Assembly (NCBI RefSeq): GCF_014805625.2
Contig: NW_023998423.1
Span: forward strand, 4,277,086-4,341,085
Length of the DNA stretch: 64,000 nucleotides
Direction: 5' to 3'
Source of the DNA: Glossina fuscipes
Lineage: Eukaryota > Arthropoda > Insecta > Diptera > Glossinidae
Positions 31,690-53,089 of the stretch are shown here, one piece after another; position 1 is the first letter of the stretch; each line of letters begins with the position of its first letter. The position numbers and the translations under genes were made by a program. The notes under the pieces were generated by a model. The model was not told the origin of the DNA and searched no databases. It worked only from the letters and a program-made list of their open reading frames with translations.

Positions 31690-33190
31690 ATGATGAGGTA
31701 ATCAATATTAAAAGAAAATAAAAACTTTGCCTTCAAACTAATTCTTACAGCATCATGAGATTTTGGGAATCTTAACGAAGTAAAAGGCCATTCTTCTTGA
31801 AAACGAACGATGCATGACGGACACTTTTAATTAATTAAGATCCAATCGCGAAGTGTTTAATTGAATAAATTTGGTCGTCTCGATTTCATGAGTTAATGTG
31901 GCACTATTTTTCCAATCAATTTCATATAATTAGGAAGAGAGCCCGTAATTAGAAGAAAAGTTGTGGCACAGTTCAAAGGTTTACTTACCAAAATTTGTGC
32001 ACGATTGCGTTTTCCAAAAATGGGACCGTGCCCAAAAGAAATCGCCAGATTCATAATACGTCGCGGAAAACAGGCTACTAAGCTTTCTTCTACATATAAG
32101 TCACTTTCATACTCTGATGCAACAGGAAATGGACGTTCGGCCCCCGGGAGCACTGACTTGAATCACTCCCTTACTTCAATCTCACTGAACCGCACGAGTT
32201 AGTAATCACATCGTTCAGACTGGAATCGGCAACTCAAGCATTCCTTGCACAGTTTAACTATCTGCGAAATTGATTTCGAGATGTGTAGTAGTGCGTCTAT
32301 TAGCTTCCCACAGATGACAGCCGGCATATTTTTATTATTACATTCGGTGCATTCCGTTGATTAATATATATTAGACATTGCCAAAACGTGACAACATGGG
32401 GCTCCAAACACTACTCGTGTGTCATTAGAATCTATACCAGAGTCGGCACGACCTTTGATCAAAGTGTGGAAATGTATTGCAGTCATTCATAACCTACTAC
32501 AGAAAAATTCTTTCCTTTCTATCCATAATATCTGAATATAAACGGTAGTAAGATCATTAAGGAAATCTAAATTTATCATCATGACGCAAATCTAGATTCA
32601 ATTACACCACGTTGCTTTGATCATGCAAACGTGTAGAAGTAGAAGAATTCATCGTTTCTGCAGTAAGAATATTTCAATTAGCTTTTGTAACAGATTTCCA
32701 GTTTGAAATTCTTGCTTTAATATCTTCTTTAAAGGTTGGATTATGGAATCACAATCATCATCAAGCTGAATTCATATTGCCAAAATACTTTTGTGGATTG
32801 CATAATATTGAACATCTTGAGCTTCATATTAAAGTTTTCAGTTTAGCCGGCAGTGAAGGCAGTAATTGCAAACGTTTAAACAAAGAATGTCTCTCAAGTA
32901 GATTACACGACTTGTTATGTCGATTTCCATTTGTTTGAAACCATTTTTCACTTTACGCAAATATGAGCTTATGAAGCGGTTGGGGCTCTTAAGCAAAAGC
33001 TGCTTCTACGTCACCATTTGGTTGAGATAACAATCCTGAATGGATAAGAAAAAATTGTGGAAAATCATTAAATATTGATACCAGCGAAAATTGATTGAGC
33101 AATTTTGCAAAATTTTTTTCACCATAAAAGCTAGCAATGTCTACATCATAAGAAACACAAATCTTTTCTGATATAATTCAAAACGCATTT
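31690..33190 (-). pseudogene. Vps51 pseudogene, intron-containing duplicate
   Basis: Many short blocks match the Vps51 gene at 276-2812 in the same order and orientation. Examples are the exon end CCTTCAAACTAATTCTTACA (31731), TTTCATGAGTTAATGTGGCA (31884, coding THETE), TTACTTACCAAAATTTGTGC (31981, the exon/intron edge of the 63-nt intron), GTTTAGCCGGCAGTGAAGGC (32841) and AACAATCCTGAATGGATAAG (33031, exon-2 start and intron 1). Intron sequence at both ends is retained, so this is a DNA-level duplicate, not a retrocopy. It has about 300 bp deleted (equivalent to 845-1145 of the gene) and many frameshifts. One splice donor has GT changed to GC. Divergence is high, so the event is old. Confidence 0.88.
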
Positions 33191-33326
33191 GGGGTTATAC
33201 ACCGTAAGTTGAGGTCGTTTTGTTAAAATGCTTGCAATAATTAGAAGTAAACTTCAAAGATTCTATATCCGTATCAAATCATAGGCGATGACCTATGCGC
33301 CAAGACAAAAGTGTATTATTCTCTTA

Positions 33327-33361
33327 CTTCTTAAGTATGCATTACCCAATTCTTGTTATAG
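33327..33361 (+). repeat. Target-site duplication, left copy
   Basis: 35 bp identical to 34059-34093. It begins CTTCTTAAGTATGC and ends CTTGTTATAG. The two copies bracket a 5'-truncated LINE with a poly(A) tail. Confidence 0.9.
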
Positions 33362-34054
33362 TAATTGCGCGCGTTAAATCCAATCGTCTTTTCTATAAAT
33401 TAAATCCCACATTTCAATTCAGACCCTTCTCTGTATCTTCTTTTAATTCCTGGGAAATCAAAATTCTTTATAGACTCATGAGTGGTCACACTTATGACAA
33501 AGTTTATTTAAAAATGATTCGTGCTATACCATGTGATGTTTGTGAAGTTTGCAATGTTGTTGAGACTGCTGAGCATCTAATCTTCAGATGTCACAGGCTT
33601 GATGGCATTAGAGATTCCTTTAGCTTCTTCAAGTTATATGGCTATCTCCTCGATCTCTTTGCAGCAAAAAATGTACGCCATCTCGGGGAACTAACTTGCT
33701 TTATTAGAAAAGCCAATTTATCCTTTTAGAATTTTTCTTTTTCCTCCTCTTTCCTTTTTTTTTGTTTTTTCTTTTTTCAATCATTTTCAATTACCATGAC
33801 ATTCCTTTACGTTTTCAGCCAAAGTTTGCAACACTGTCTGACTTTCAAGAACTCAACAAGCACACTTACACACACACACAATTACATTTAACATGCTCAC
33901 TCCAGTTATTACGGCCGCTCTTTTTTTTTGTTACGTCTTATACATAATCGTGACTAAAAATTACAACAGTTTATTATTTGGACATATAAGCCACAAATCT
34001 ATTGGCTTAGTCCATCTCTGTTCAACATACCAAAAAAAAAAAAAAAAAAAAAAA
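33362..34054 (+). mobile_element. 5'-truncated LINE insertion with poly(A) tail
   Basis: About 690 bp bounded by a 35-bp target-site duplication and ending in 23 A (34032-34054). It encodes the last part of ORF2 in one open frame to 33729: SWEIKILYRLMSGHTYDKVY, then the C-terminal zinc-finger-like CDVCEVCNVVETAEHLIFRC. The rest is 3' UTR with T-rich stretches. It belongs to the same family as the 9-12.5 kb and 29-31 kb copies, being clearly related to EIKHLYRLVTNHTYDKPY there. The clean duplication and open frame mark it as one of the youngest insertions in the window. Confidence 0.88.
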
Positions 34055-34058
34055 TTCT

Positions 34059-34093
34059 CTTCTTAAGTATGCATTACCCAATTCTTGTTATAG
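34059..34093 (+). repeat. Target-site duplication, right copy
   Basis: Exact 35-bp copy of 33327-33361, lying directly after the poly(A) tail and a four-base spacer. The similarity extends a few bases further left with a small gap. Confidence 0.9.
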
Positions 34094-34099
34094 ACTCAC

Positions 34100-37000
34100 T
34101 TTTCAATATACCAATCGATTCATAATTATTTTTAGAATCGATCTAAGCTTTTCCATTCGTCCGTCCGCTACGCAAAAAATTCCAAAACGTGTTTTCCCTT
34201 CAATTATATTTTCACTAGCTTAGGTAACTAAAATTACAAGACTTTATTGTTCCTGCCTAACTCTATTCATCATTTTAAAAGAAAACCAAAGGAAATGATA
34301 AGCACGAAATTAATTAGGAAAATCGCTCCCCTGCTAGCGTCATATCAGCACTGTGAACACAAGTTTCCTGCAAACATGCAACTCAGAATACAAATTAAAA
34401 GAAAAAAACTTACCGCAACATCTGAATTTAGTTTATTATTTTGAAATTTTCGCAGACCTCACAAAATCGAAGGTATCGGATACCACATCGTCCGACCGAT
34501 TATCGCGTTTCTTTTTTTTAAATGAAAGAATTGTCAATTTGCACCAATACCTTTTCTTGAGACAACCTACAAATTGATAATTTTAATCGAACACATGTTG
34601 GATAGAGGTGCCATGTTTACTGCTTAAACATAAGTCTCCAAGCTGCACTTTAGGAGACAATGTAAAAACTGTTATCAAATTAATTTACTAGAAAAACAGG
34701 AGAAGCCCCGCTTTTAATTTTTAAAGAACTTTCAACGCTCTTGCTACATTTTTCTGTGGTCATACAAATTGATTTTTGTTTTAGATACTGAAATATTTTT
34801 GGAGATTAGATCTGCTATAACCTTATATGAAAAACTGAAATTTTTAATACCATCTGGTTGTTTTTGCATTCTTTTTAAAGCTGCATTATCACTGGCAGCA
34901 TTTGAAACAAAATCCTTATCATGATGACGTCGACTTTCGCTTTGGCTTTGTAGAAAGGCAGATTGCTTTAAGCGAAATCCAGTGAATGTTTTTCCACTTC
35001 AATTCCCACCCTGCAGTTTTTAACAAATTCTCAAACTAAAGTAAAAAATCGAAAAAAAACGATTCACTGAAAAACCCAAACGAACATTTTCTCTGGTTAA
35101 ACTTTCACAAAACTCGCAAAGTTAACGAAAATTAAAGCAACTGTTAAGAATAAATTGTATTAGGGCTGTACGCAAATTAGGCCTCGCGAAATTCGCGATT
35201 TTCACGTTTTTAGGATGGGAAGAAATTCCGAAGAGAATCAATGACTGGAAATTTACTCTTGATTATGATTATGAATGATTTATAATTGATAATTGATTGA
35301 GTGTTATAGGAAAGTGAGTAGGCGATGTTTTTTTTTGAAAGAAGGAAAAAAGAGAATTTTTGGAGGGTCAGTCGGTTTTGATTGTTGGATTTACATGCCA
35401 ATTTTTCTGAAAATAAACGGACTCCATTATTTTTTTTGTGGAAAAAAACGCCTCTGAGTTCAAACAAAAATTTGTTCAAAAATTTTCGCATAGAAATGGA
35501 AAATCTTTAGGAAATTTAATAAAATATTTCTCGATAAATCCAGATCTGGCGAAAGCAAAACAAACAAATAACTTCTAAATAAGTGAAAGAGTAATTTGAT
35601 ACAAAAAGGGGCTTGTGAAATTCAAGATTCTATACGAAAATTGGTTAAAGAAGTAGGAGAAGAAGAAAGTTGACGAAAACAGAAAAAGAAAGCTGTGACA
35701 AAAAGTGAATTATATTCAGAAAAAAAACTGAATTATCTGAAAAAGTGAAACATTGCGGCTTGGGAAAAGAAACAACGTTACCTCCCACTGTGTAGTTCAT
35801 CGCACTCAAAGAACAACACCACAGACTCTGACTCTATTCCACCTCATAATTTGACTGTTTATCATCTCCCAGTCTACAAAGCTCAATTCCCAAAATATGA
35901 CGTGGCGACAAAGTTGTACCATCTCTTTCGAAAGTGGGGACTTTTAAAAAATCCCAGCGCCAGAGCTATGCCAAGATCAGAAATATGCTTTCGGTTGTGG
36001 AAACTAGTACCGTTCGTTTAAAATAGATGCGAAAATTATAATCATAGTCAAGAAAGCAATTGTTTGACTGGTTTCCCAACGCAAACGCAACGATGCAGTT
36101 CATCAATTGAATGTTACTGATTGTCACAATCTAAGGCCTAATTTTAATTTTACTCTTACTAGTCCTTTAATCTGTTTAATTTATTTCTTTTAAAATTATA
36201 AAAACTCCTTTTTTAATTCATAACGCGAATGTACATTTGGCGAGTCTTAAAAAAGGTGAGTTGAATTATACTGCTAATTAAATTAGTTATTTGATATTAA
36301 AATTTTAATTCACATTTTTTTTACCTAAACAACAATTAGTGATTTTGTCTTATACACAATTGTCATTATTTTAATTATTGATATTGATTATTCTTAATAT
36401 TAAAATGTTTGTTAACTAATTCACTTTGTTTGTTACTGGCTGGCGAAGTAGGTTTACTCATTACACGCTTACACACACACACTTCCAATTACAACACCTA
36501 ACAATTTTAAAAGTTCTCTAGGGCTAATTTATCGTTTGAACCCTTCTATCACGGCGAGCAGATAAAATTTTGTTAAAAGCCCTCTGAATATGCTACAGTG
36601 TATCTTATATACTAAACCATCATTACAAATAACGCTTATGTTATTAACAATTAAAATTAGGTCATACGAAAAGAATATGCTAACAAAAATTACGTAAATG
36701 CTTATGCAAGTCGAAATTATTGAATTGCTTACATTAACAATAAAATTTATGTTATAAAAATGAATTAAAGTAAATATGTTGACTAAGAGTAATTTGCGGT
36801 AAAATTGAACAGCTATATTAAATACATTACACAACTTTGTTTTGCTTTCTTACCTTTAGTTATTTGCAAGTAGTAAATTTTTATAAACGAGAAAAACCTA
36901 TAAAAAGTGTGGAAACAAAATTATTATTATTATTATTTTAATTTTAGACTAATGAAATGAATTCTTAGACTAAAAAAAGACATTGAGCACTAGCAACACA

Positions 37001-37834
37001 GGCTATCGGCTCGGAAACAAAATTAAAAAGAGAAGTTATTTGTCATCGCTCTTTTCATATCTGGTAAATACGCCAAACTCTCAGAAATATTTTTGCATAA
37101 CAGAAGCATTCACGATGAATTGATAATTTCAATCGAACATATGTGAAACTTTGCAACACTGTATAAAATTGCGACTCGGTCATCTTTTTGAGAGGAAACA
37201 AAAGTAAACGTTGCTGTATTTTTGTTTCCTATAATCCGTAAACCATTTCCTTTTCGATAAACTGCTTTCATAAAATTTTTGATAGATATCTGAGGTATTT
37301 CAAACCTATTGACCGCCGATTCCGAGGAAAGTAGTCAAGTTTGCAGTATTAAGAATAATAAAGACAGAAGGACAGAGGAACAGAGTGATAGTGCATTTAA
37401 CTCGAACTAGGCGTAATAACCCCTTTTTTTAATATTATCAGTTTTATAACGAAACTGTTATACATCTCTCTGGAAATATTTTATTATAAGTTATTATAAG
37501 TTAATTGTTGAATAAATAACTGTGTAATATTTTTTCGTTTTCAAATTTTTATTTTAAAACGTTAACTTATCATTTCAATGATAGTAAAACCATATCAGTG
37601 CTTTGAAATATTTGATATTTGTGTAACATGGCGTGTGTGTAAAACTTCAATTCAATGTTAAAGACGTCTGTAGTTTATCCATTAATCTAAATTATTAATT
37701 GAGTTTGAGATTTTTAAGTTTGTTTGTAAACTTTTAACAACCTTCATCTGCACATCAACATTCGCGTATGTATTTAAAAGAGCTATTCATATAAATACTT
37801 ATTAAAGTACTTTAAAAAAAATTACTTTTTTCAG
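34100..37834. other. Intergenic DNA, repeat debris, no gene recognised
   Basis: At 34110-34180 there is a piece of an interspersed repeat (GAATCGATCTAAGC then TCCGTCCG) also seen in Sik3 introns. Near 37200-37400 another dispersed-repeat-like piece occurs (GACAGAAGGACAGAGGAACA). A (TTA)n run lies near 36931. The open frames (minus 35210-35491, minus 36529-36834) are AT-rich and resemble nothing known. Confidence 0.4.
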
Positions 37835-38930
37835 TTAATAAACTCTTTACTCCCATCGTTGTACGTAGTGCTTCCGATTCGGTTAAATATCCAAAGATAA
37901 TAACACATTATACAATACATCCGCGGGGCAATGATGAACGATGGAAAGGTATGTGATTACTATACAGATAATAAACTATACGTAAAGTTTGTTACTAAAG
38001 CTCTTCTTTTTTCCTAGGAGTCAATATGGAACGGTTTATAGCCGAAGTAGATGTGGTGATTGTGGGCGGTCGACCTGCAGGAATGTCCGCTGCTATTCGT
38101 GCCAAACAGCTAGCTGCAGAGCAGCAAAAAGAAATACGCATATGTGTAGTGGAAAAGGCAGCCGAAATGGGCGGTCATATATTGTCGGGTGCCGTAGTAC
38201 ATCCAGTATCAATTAATGAATTGTTTCCTAATTGGAAAGAAATGGGTGCTCCCTTAAATACCCCAGTGACAAAGGATTCTTTTTCATATCTAATTGATGC
38301 TGGACGTATATTAATACCCATATTTAAAGAGTGGCCTATATGGATAATCATGGCAACCATGTGGTGCGTTTAGGCCATTTGGTTAAGTGGTTGGGCGAAC
38401 AAGCTGAAGCTTTTGGGGGTTGAAATCTATCCAGGTTGTGCTGCCGCAGAGGTACTCTTCCATAAAGATGGCAGTGTTAAGGGTGTAACCACGAATGATG
38501 TGGGCATAGCCAAAGACGGTTCACCAAAAGATACCTTTGCACGAGGAATGGAGTTACATGCTAAAACTACTATATTTGCGGAGGGATGTCGCGGCCATTT
38601 AACTAAACAAATTATGCGACAATTTAATTTGAACGAAGGCAGCCAACACCAAACGTATGGCATAGGATTAAAAGAAGTTTGGGAGATACAACCGGAAATA
38701 CATCAGTAGGATTTAGAAAATAATAAAAATGTATTACTATTCTTAATACTCTTACACCTACCTTAGACCTGGTTTAGTGGAGTACACCATATGTTGGCCT
38801 TTGGATAAATCTATGGTGGTTCGTTTCTATATCACCTCAATGAACCAACGACTACTACAGTCGTAGGTTTTATGGTTGGATTGGATTATCAGAATCCATG
38901 GCTTAGTCCGTTCCAGTGAATTTAGTTTGA
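37835..38930 (+). pseudogene. Etf-QO: Etf-QO pseudogene (electron transfer flavoprotein-ubiquinone oxidoreductase)
   Basis: Three exon pieces of the mitochondrial inner-membrane FAD/4Fe-4S enzyme that passes electrons from ETF to ubiquinone. Exon 37835-37948 reads KIITHYTIHPRGNDERWK; exon 38018-38705 covers the N-terminal FAD domain from [15 protein letters not shown] to [16 protein letters not shown]; exon 38767-38925 reads [14 protein letters not shown] to [13 protein letters not shown]. The introns (37949-38017, 38706-38766) keep GT-AG ends, so the copy arose from DNA. It is dead: the dinucleotide motif is GGRPAGMSA instead of GGGPAGMSA, frameshifts occur near 38338 (before [12 protein letters not shown]), at a G run near 38417, near 38815 and at the end, and the C-terminal half with the iron-sulfur cluster is missing. 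No intact parent is in this window. Confidence 0.93.
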
Positions 38931-40996
38931 AATGAGAGAGTTGTACAATTTCTTATCGCATGAGATTAATATAAACAAAACAGACGGCAAAATACTATCC
39001 GACAAATGAAAATAAAGTATATAATAATAAGAAAAATTAAACAAAAGTTTGTTTCTTATTCTTCGAAGAAGTTAGTTGAGATTGTATTAATACTGAATAA
39101 ACAACTTGTTATTGTGTTAGGTGGTTGCTACACCCCATCCAATGAGAAGAGCACATTACAATTTCATACATTCGCTTAACTTAACAAGCGTATTTGTCAA
39201 AATTTGTAATCCCGTTAGTATAATCAAGTAGAATTAATTAAATAGAAATCCATGGAAAGTTTTTAATATAGAAAATAAGAATTTGATGCCATAAGTGTAT
39301 AAGAAAATTGGTGTTAAAAGCTTCCTGGTTTTTTTTTTCGAAATCCAGTACAGATAACAAATTTTGTGCATATTTTTTAAGAACGAGAAATATGAAATAA
39401 TTTTAAATTTATTTTACAAACTTAAAAAAGTACTACATAAAAAAAATTTTTATAAAATAAAAATATATTTAGTTTAAGGCTAATAAAAGGAAAAAAATTA
39501 TTTTAAATTTTAAATATTATTTAAATAAAAAATAGTTTTGTTTATTTATTTTTTGCTTTTTTTTTTATTTGGAATGTTCAGTTTTTGTAATATATTCAAA
39601 TATTTTTCGTACTTAGTTCAGATAATTGATAATTATTTTTCTACAATGTTTGTTTATATTTATGATAATTGCTACATTCCTTAAGAGATTTGTGCTTTTT
39701 AATATAATCGTTAATAATATTGGCAAAGAGTCGTTCGTGTATTTACAAGTTTCGAATAAGTTGATTGAAATCACAATTTCTTATAAATATTTAAAAAATT
39801 CATTTATAGTTCATGAAAGTTTTATCATAAAATTGGGGGAAGAAAAAGTATATTTTTAGTATTTCTGATGGGATTTTCCTAACGCTTTCGGGTTTTTGCG
39901 TCTTTTTATTTTTTTTTTTTTGTAATTAAACTAAAAAATTGAATGCCTGATATTTTTTAAAGATTTTAATATTAACAATTGTTTCAGTAAACGTCTTTTA
40001 GGACTTTTTTTCTTTGATATATATTCTTATACTGCTAGTAATACGGAGAGTATTGAGTGAGTATGTACATCAAAATTCAGAGTAGGCTCGCCGAATAAAG
40101 GAATCATTATGCAAATATATTTTTAATTTTTTTATTGTATTTATTCATTGACAGGATTTTAGTTTATTTAAGTTAGGTCGAAATTTATGTAAATATTTTA
40201 AAAAATACTAATACGATTGTAAGTTGATATAATAATAGTTGTCTTCTTGAGTTGGTCGACATAAGATCTGTCTCCGTTTGCCACGATAATTAAAAGAGCA
40301 ACGAAAATAAATATACAAAAAAAAAAAAAAAAAGAAGAGAAATGTTTGAGACGGTATCACGGGAAATTTAAAATTTAATTTTTTTAATTTATAAAGCAAC
40401 CAATTTTTCTTTTTCGAAATTTCTCATATTGACCAATTCAAAGCAAAATTAAAAGAACTTGTTAATAACAATGCCCGACAGCCTCAGGAGATATTTGCAC
40501 CACAAGCTCCTGATCAACATCTGCTACCGTTAAGAGTTCTTTCTTTTTTTTTTTACTTAAACAATTTACGAACGAAATGCGATTTATCGAAAAAAAAGAA
40601 TATATCAAATTGAAACTTGATTAACTGACGATATTACTTTATAAATAGTACGATTTATCGAACTGTTGTTTAGCACTTATACACGGATACACTAGATAAT
40701 AATGTTATTAGTGAAACATTCTTATTTGGACCATTTTTTAAACGGTCGATATATACTAACTACAGCATAATTGAAATTATTTTTCTCTAGTGTTTTTATT
40801 TATTGACTTTCATTAATTTTACAAATTTTTTTTTTGTACATAATTTTTCAAAAGCAATTTGAAATTCCAAAAAAAAACTCACTAAAATATATTACAGAAA
40901 TTTACATACAACAGTTACTCCTCTACTTCCAACAGAATATTCCGTTAAATCTGTAATTACATAAAACCAAAAATTTTGTTTTTAACCTTACTCTAG
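38931..40996. other. Sik3 3' UTR and intergenic DNA
   Basis: Very AT-rich DNA between the Etf-QO pseudogene and the Sik3 stop. Tandem AATAAA-type signals on the minus strand at about 40795-40804, some 195 nt past the stop, are candidate Sik3 poly(A) signals. A short plus-strand reading at 40430-40540 (FKAKLKELVNNNARQPQEIF) looks coding-like but has no identified family. Nothing else is supported. Confidence 0.4.
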
Positions 40997-49850
<8,854 letters not shown>

Positions 49851-50076
49851 TCAAAAATTTTTACTGCTAATACGCGGGAAGATGGGGTTATCAAATAAGT
49901 GTTTTTTTTTTCTTTTTTACAAAATGGTAAAAGATATCAACAAGAATATTGTATGTATATATGACTCCGTCTGGACTTGCAATTTTTAACACTTTTCAAC
50001 ATAAAGCTGCACATGTTTAACGTAGATTTCTTCACAATTTCGCAATTTGAGGCAAGGTCTATAGTAGAAGTACTTA

Positions 50077-50320
50077 TACCCTACATCACTTGTGGTACAG
50101 GGTATATTAAGTTAATGCGGACGTATGTAACAAGCACTAGGACTTAAGATAGATTCACCTTTTATTATACCGGTAATCATAATCTGAATTAATCTAAGCC
50201 CATCTGTTGGTCTGATGTCTGTCTATGCTACCGGTGGCAATTTTTGAAACATTTTGATGAAATTTGGTACAGTAACCCATAATGGTAATTTCTTCAAAAA
50301 TAAGCATTCTGTTAAAACAA
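50077..50320. repeat. Interspersed repeat family A, copy 2, interrupted by (GA)n
   Basis: Starts TATACCCTACATCACTTGTG, continues with GTATATTAAGTTAATGCGGA and TTTTGATGAAATTTGGTACA, and is cut near 50320 where the GA tract begins. Closest to the copies at 47.5 and 56.4 kb. Confidence 0.7.
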
Positions 50321-50333
50321 TTTGGTGAGAGTG

Positions 50334-50433
<100 letters not shown>

Positions 50434-51023
50434 CTGGCCAACTTTCGTTTTTGCGATATCTAAGGAAAATGCTTTGGATTTGTGAAATGCTTGTCCACCA
50501 ACGAAATCGGATTGACAATGTCCACTCTGTTGTTCTTTCGCCAAACATATTTACAATTTTGTGGATTCTTCTTGAAGGACAAAACTAGCCTGATCTTATC
50601 ACTCAATTTCGGAAAAGGTGAAAAATCTCAGTAAATTTTCCCCTCTTTCCGAACTTTCACAACTTGGTTAGTTTGGATTTTTATTCAATCAAAGAAGCGG
50701 TCAACTTCTTAACTTTTGCTCAACCTTAACCTTTGTTCAAAAAAGATCTAAATCGGACTAAGGATTTGGTTACGATTTTGCGAAACCCATTTATTATACG
50801 CTGAGCGCTTACTTTTGGGTACTAAATTCTCCATTTGCCATCAGCGGTGTGGTACACGAACGACCTATAGGACAATCTTCGCTCTATCTCATGATCAGAT
50901 ATCGTAGACTTAATCCGGGATAGTAAAGGATTCGGCTTAATCCGTTATTGAAATCAACAACAAATATGTATATGTACATGTACTTGCGAAGGCACAACCC
51001 ATTTTTTTTGGCAGACCTCAGCG

Positions 51024-51632
51024 AAGCCGCTAATAGAATTCTGTTAAACGATATCGAAGTCTCGGAGGGATTTAAGTCAAAATACAGTTAAAATAAAAGT
51101 CGAGAATTTTTTTACAAAATGTTATAAGCAGAAGGGTTATTAATGTAAATTAATTAGTACTTGAAAAGCCAGTATTTTTACGGTACCTCATAATGAGGTC
51201 GATAAAGCGAAAGTTTGCTTAGTTACTATGGGCAAACTATGCCCTGTGAAAAAATGAAACCCGTACGGCATGAATCCTCTATTAATATCCTTTCCAGCGA
51301 TGTGCAGCTTATATTATTTTTTGTTCATAGAATTTTTTTATGGGACTTTGAAAATTGACATATTAACATAACATAGGCTAACACATATAAGCAAACTTTG
51401 AAAGGTCACTGTGGCCTGTGAAAAAATGAAACTAGTACGGCATGAATTTTCTATTAATAGCCTTTGCAACGATGTGTAGGTTATATTAAGACCTTTGGAA
51501 TGTTAATAAAGGCGTGTTTCGTCTATAATTACAGTAATATTATAAAAAAAAATTCTCGAAAAGTTCTAATTTAACTATATTTTGGCTTAAATCCCTCCGA
51601 GATTTCATTTAACAGAATTCTATTAACTGCTT
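51024..51632. mobile_element. Foldback/MITE-like element with about 90-bp inverted ends
   Basis: The left end (TAATAGAATTCTGTTAAACG then TCTCGGAGGGATTTAAGTCA) is matched in reverse complement by the right end (51540-51632) over about 90 bp, with both copies sharing TCTCGGAGGGATTTAAG and a GAGAATTTTTTT tract. Inside, a segment of about 90 bp is repeated directly (51231-51316 and 51391-51490; shared core CCTGTGAAAAAATGAAAC, GTACGGCATGAAT). No transposase frame. A 27-base A run (51643-51669) follows 10 bp after the right end. No target duplication was identified. Confidence 0.8.
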
Positions 51633-53089
51633 AACAGAGCTCAAAAAAAAAAAAAAAAAAAAAAAAAAAGGGTTGGGTCTTTGCTAAGCACATTTAAATA
51701 TAACTGCATGTTTGCATCTATTTTGGAATTCACTTCCAACCGTTCCGAATTGTACCCGTCACTTACTTGCTTCTGTGCGAAAAACGTATGTGGTTTTTTC
51801 TTGGACTTCTTGTTCTTTCTTGATTTCTTACACTTAATAAATGTCAAGTATACTGTTCAGCTTGAGATCTATTTATTGTTAAGAGTCTACTTCATGTGCA
51901 AACAAATAAACAAATATTTACTTTGTGGGGCTACTGAAGTTCCTTTCTCGGTATTGCATAAATTTTAAGCAAATGAATATACCGTCAAGCAGAAAATCAA
52001 TACACCTTCAAATCGCTAATGATATATATAAACATTTTTGATTTTATTAGGAAGAAATTCTAGAAAAACATTCAGAAAAAGTATTTAGCTTCCCAGGTTT
52101 AAACACCTTTGCTTTTAAATCAATCATTTTCATTCTCTTCGACTTCCTCTACGAAAAGTTATACACGATTGAAAACCATTCACAGAATTTGACATCTAAT
52201 ACCTCAAAGAAAAAAAAGGCGATTAACTTATACAATTTTTTTTTCCTTCACTATGTTGTTTATGGTTTCAAGCAAATATTTAATGAATAAAAAACAATTT
52301 TTACATAACATATTTTGCTCGTGTCGCATGCGTACTGTTTCGTAGAAAACTTGCCAATTTACTGCAGCTGGTTGTTGTCACGGCAAGCAAACAGCTAAGT
52401 GTCTTGAATAATTTGAGCAAAGTTAGCAAAATTGCATGGCATTGTAAGATTCTCCCGTTTATCAATATGTCAACATGTTTGCGAAACATTCGATTTGATT
52501 TTTCGATTTATGTACAATGACTTTGTTGGTCCAAGCCGAACAATCAATTCGTGCTTTTAAATGGCTTTGATCAAGTTGTTCTGTCTCGCGGAAAATTCTG
52601 GCATTTTCATCACGAATCCGCCCTCAACGGTTAGTTTCATTCCGTTATTAACTCGGCGTTTTTGTTAATAGGCAAAGTGACTTAACGTTGTCAAGTTACT
52701 AACAAAAAAATTTGGTGGCTAATGTTTTTCTGCAACACTGCAAAGGTTAACCATTACTATCTTCGAATAAAAGAGTTGAAGAGGAATTGAAAAAGTTATA
52801 CTCGGGCAATGCCTGCCCGGCAATTCTTGACCTACTTCGTCTTTATGTGTCAAAAGTTACTTTTTCGCATAAAAAACTGTCCTTACTGAAAGAATATTTC
52901 TGCGAGAGAGGGTTCTATTTTATCAAAACTTTTCAGATCGTTTTTTGTGGGCTAAAACACTTCATTTTTGTTCCAAAGTAAGTCTTTATACGGAGGGCGG
53001 CCATAAAAGTGGCTCGGGCCATCACGAAATTTACGCAAGAAGGAGTTTCCATAGAAAATAAAGATAATTAAAAGTCGTAAATTTTTTAT

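Noticed and set aside
36529..36834. 101-codon hydrophobic minus-strand frame
   Set aside because: Ile/Phe/Asn-rich composition is what AT-rich noncoding DNA gives; no motif or neighbour supports it.
40430..40560. Short coding-like plus-strand stretch near the Sik3 3' end
   Set aside because: No start, stop context or family; it could not be connected to any exon.
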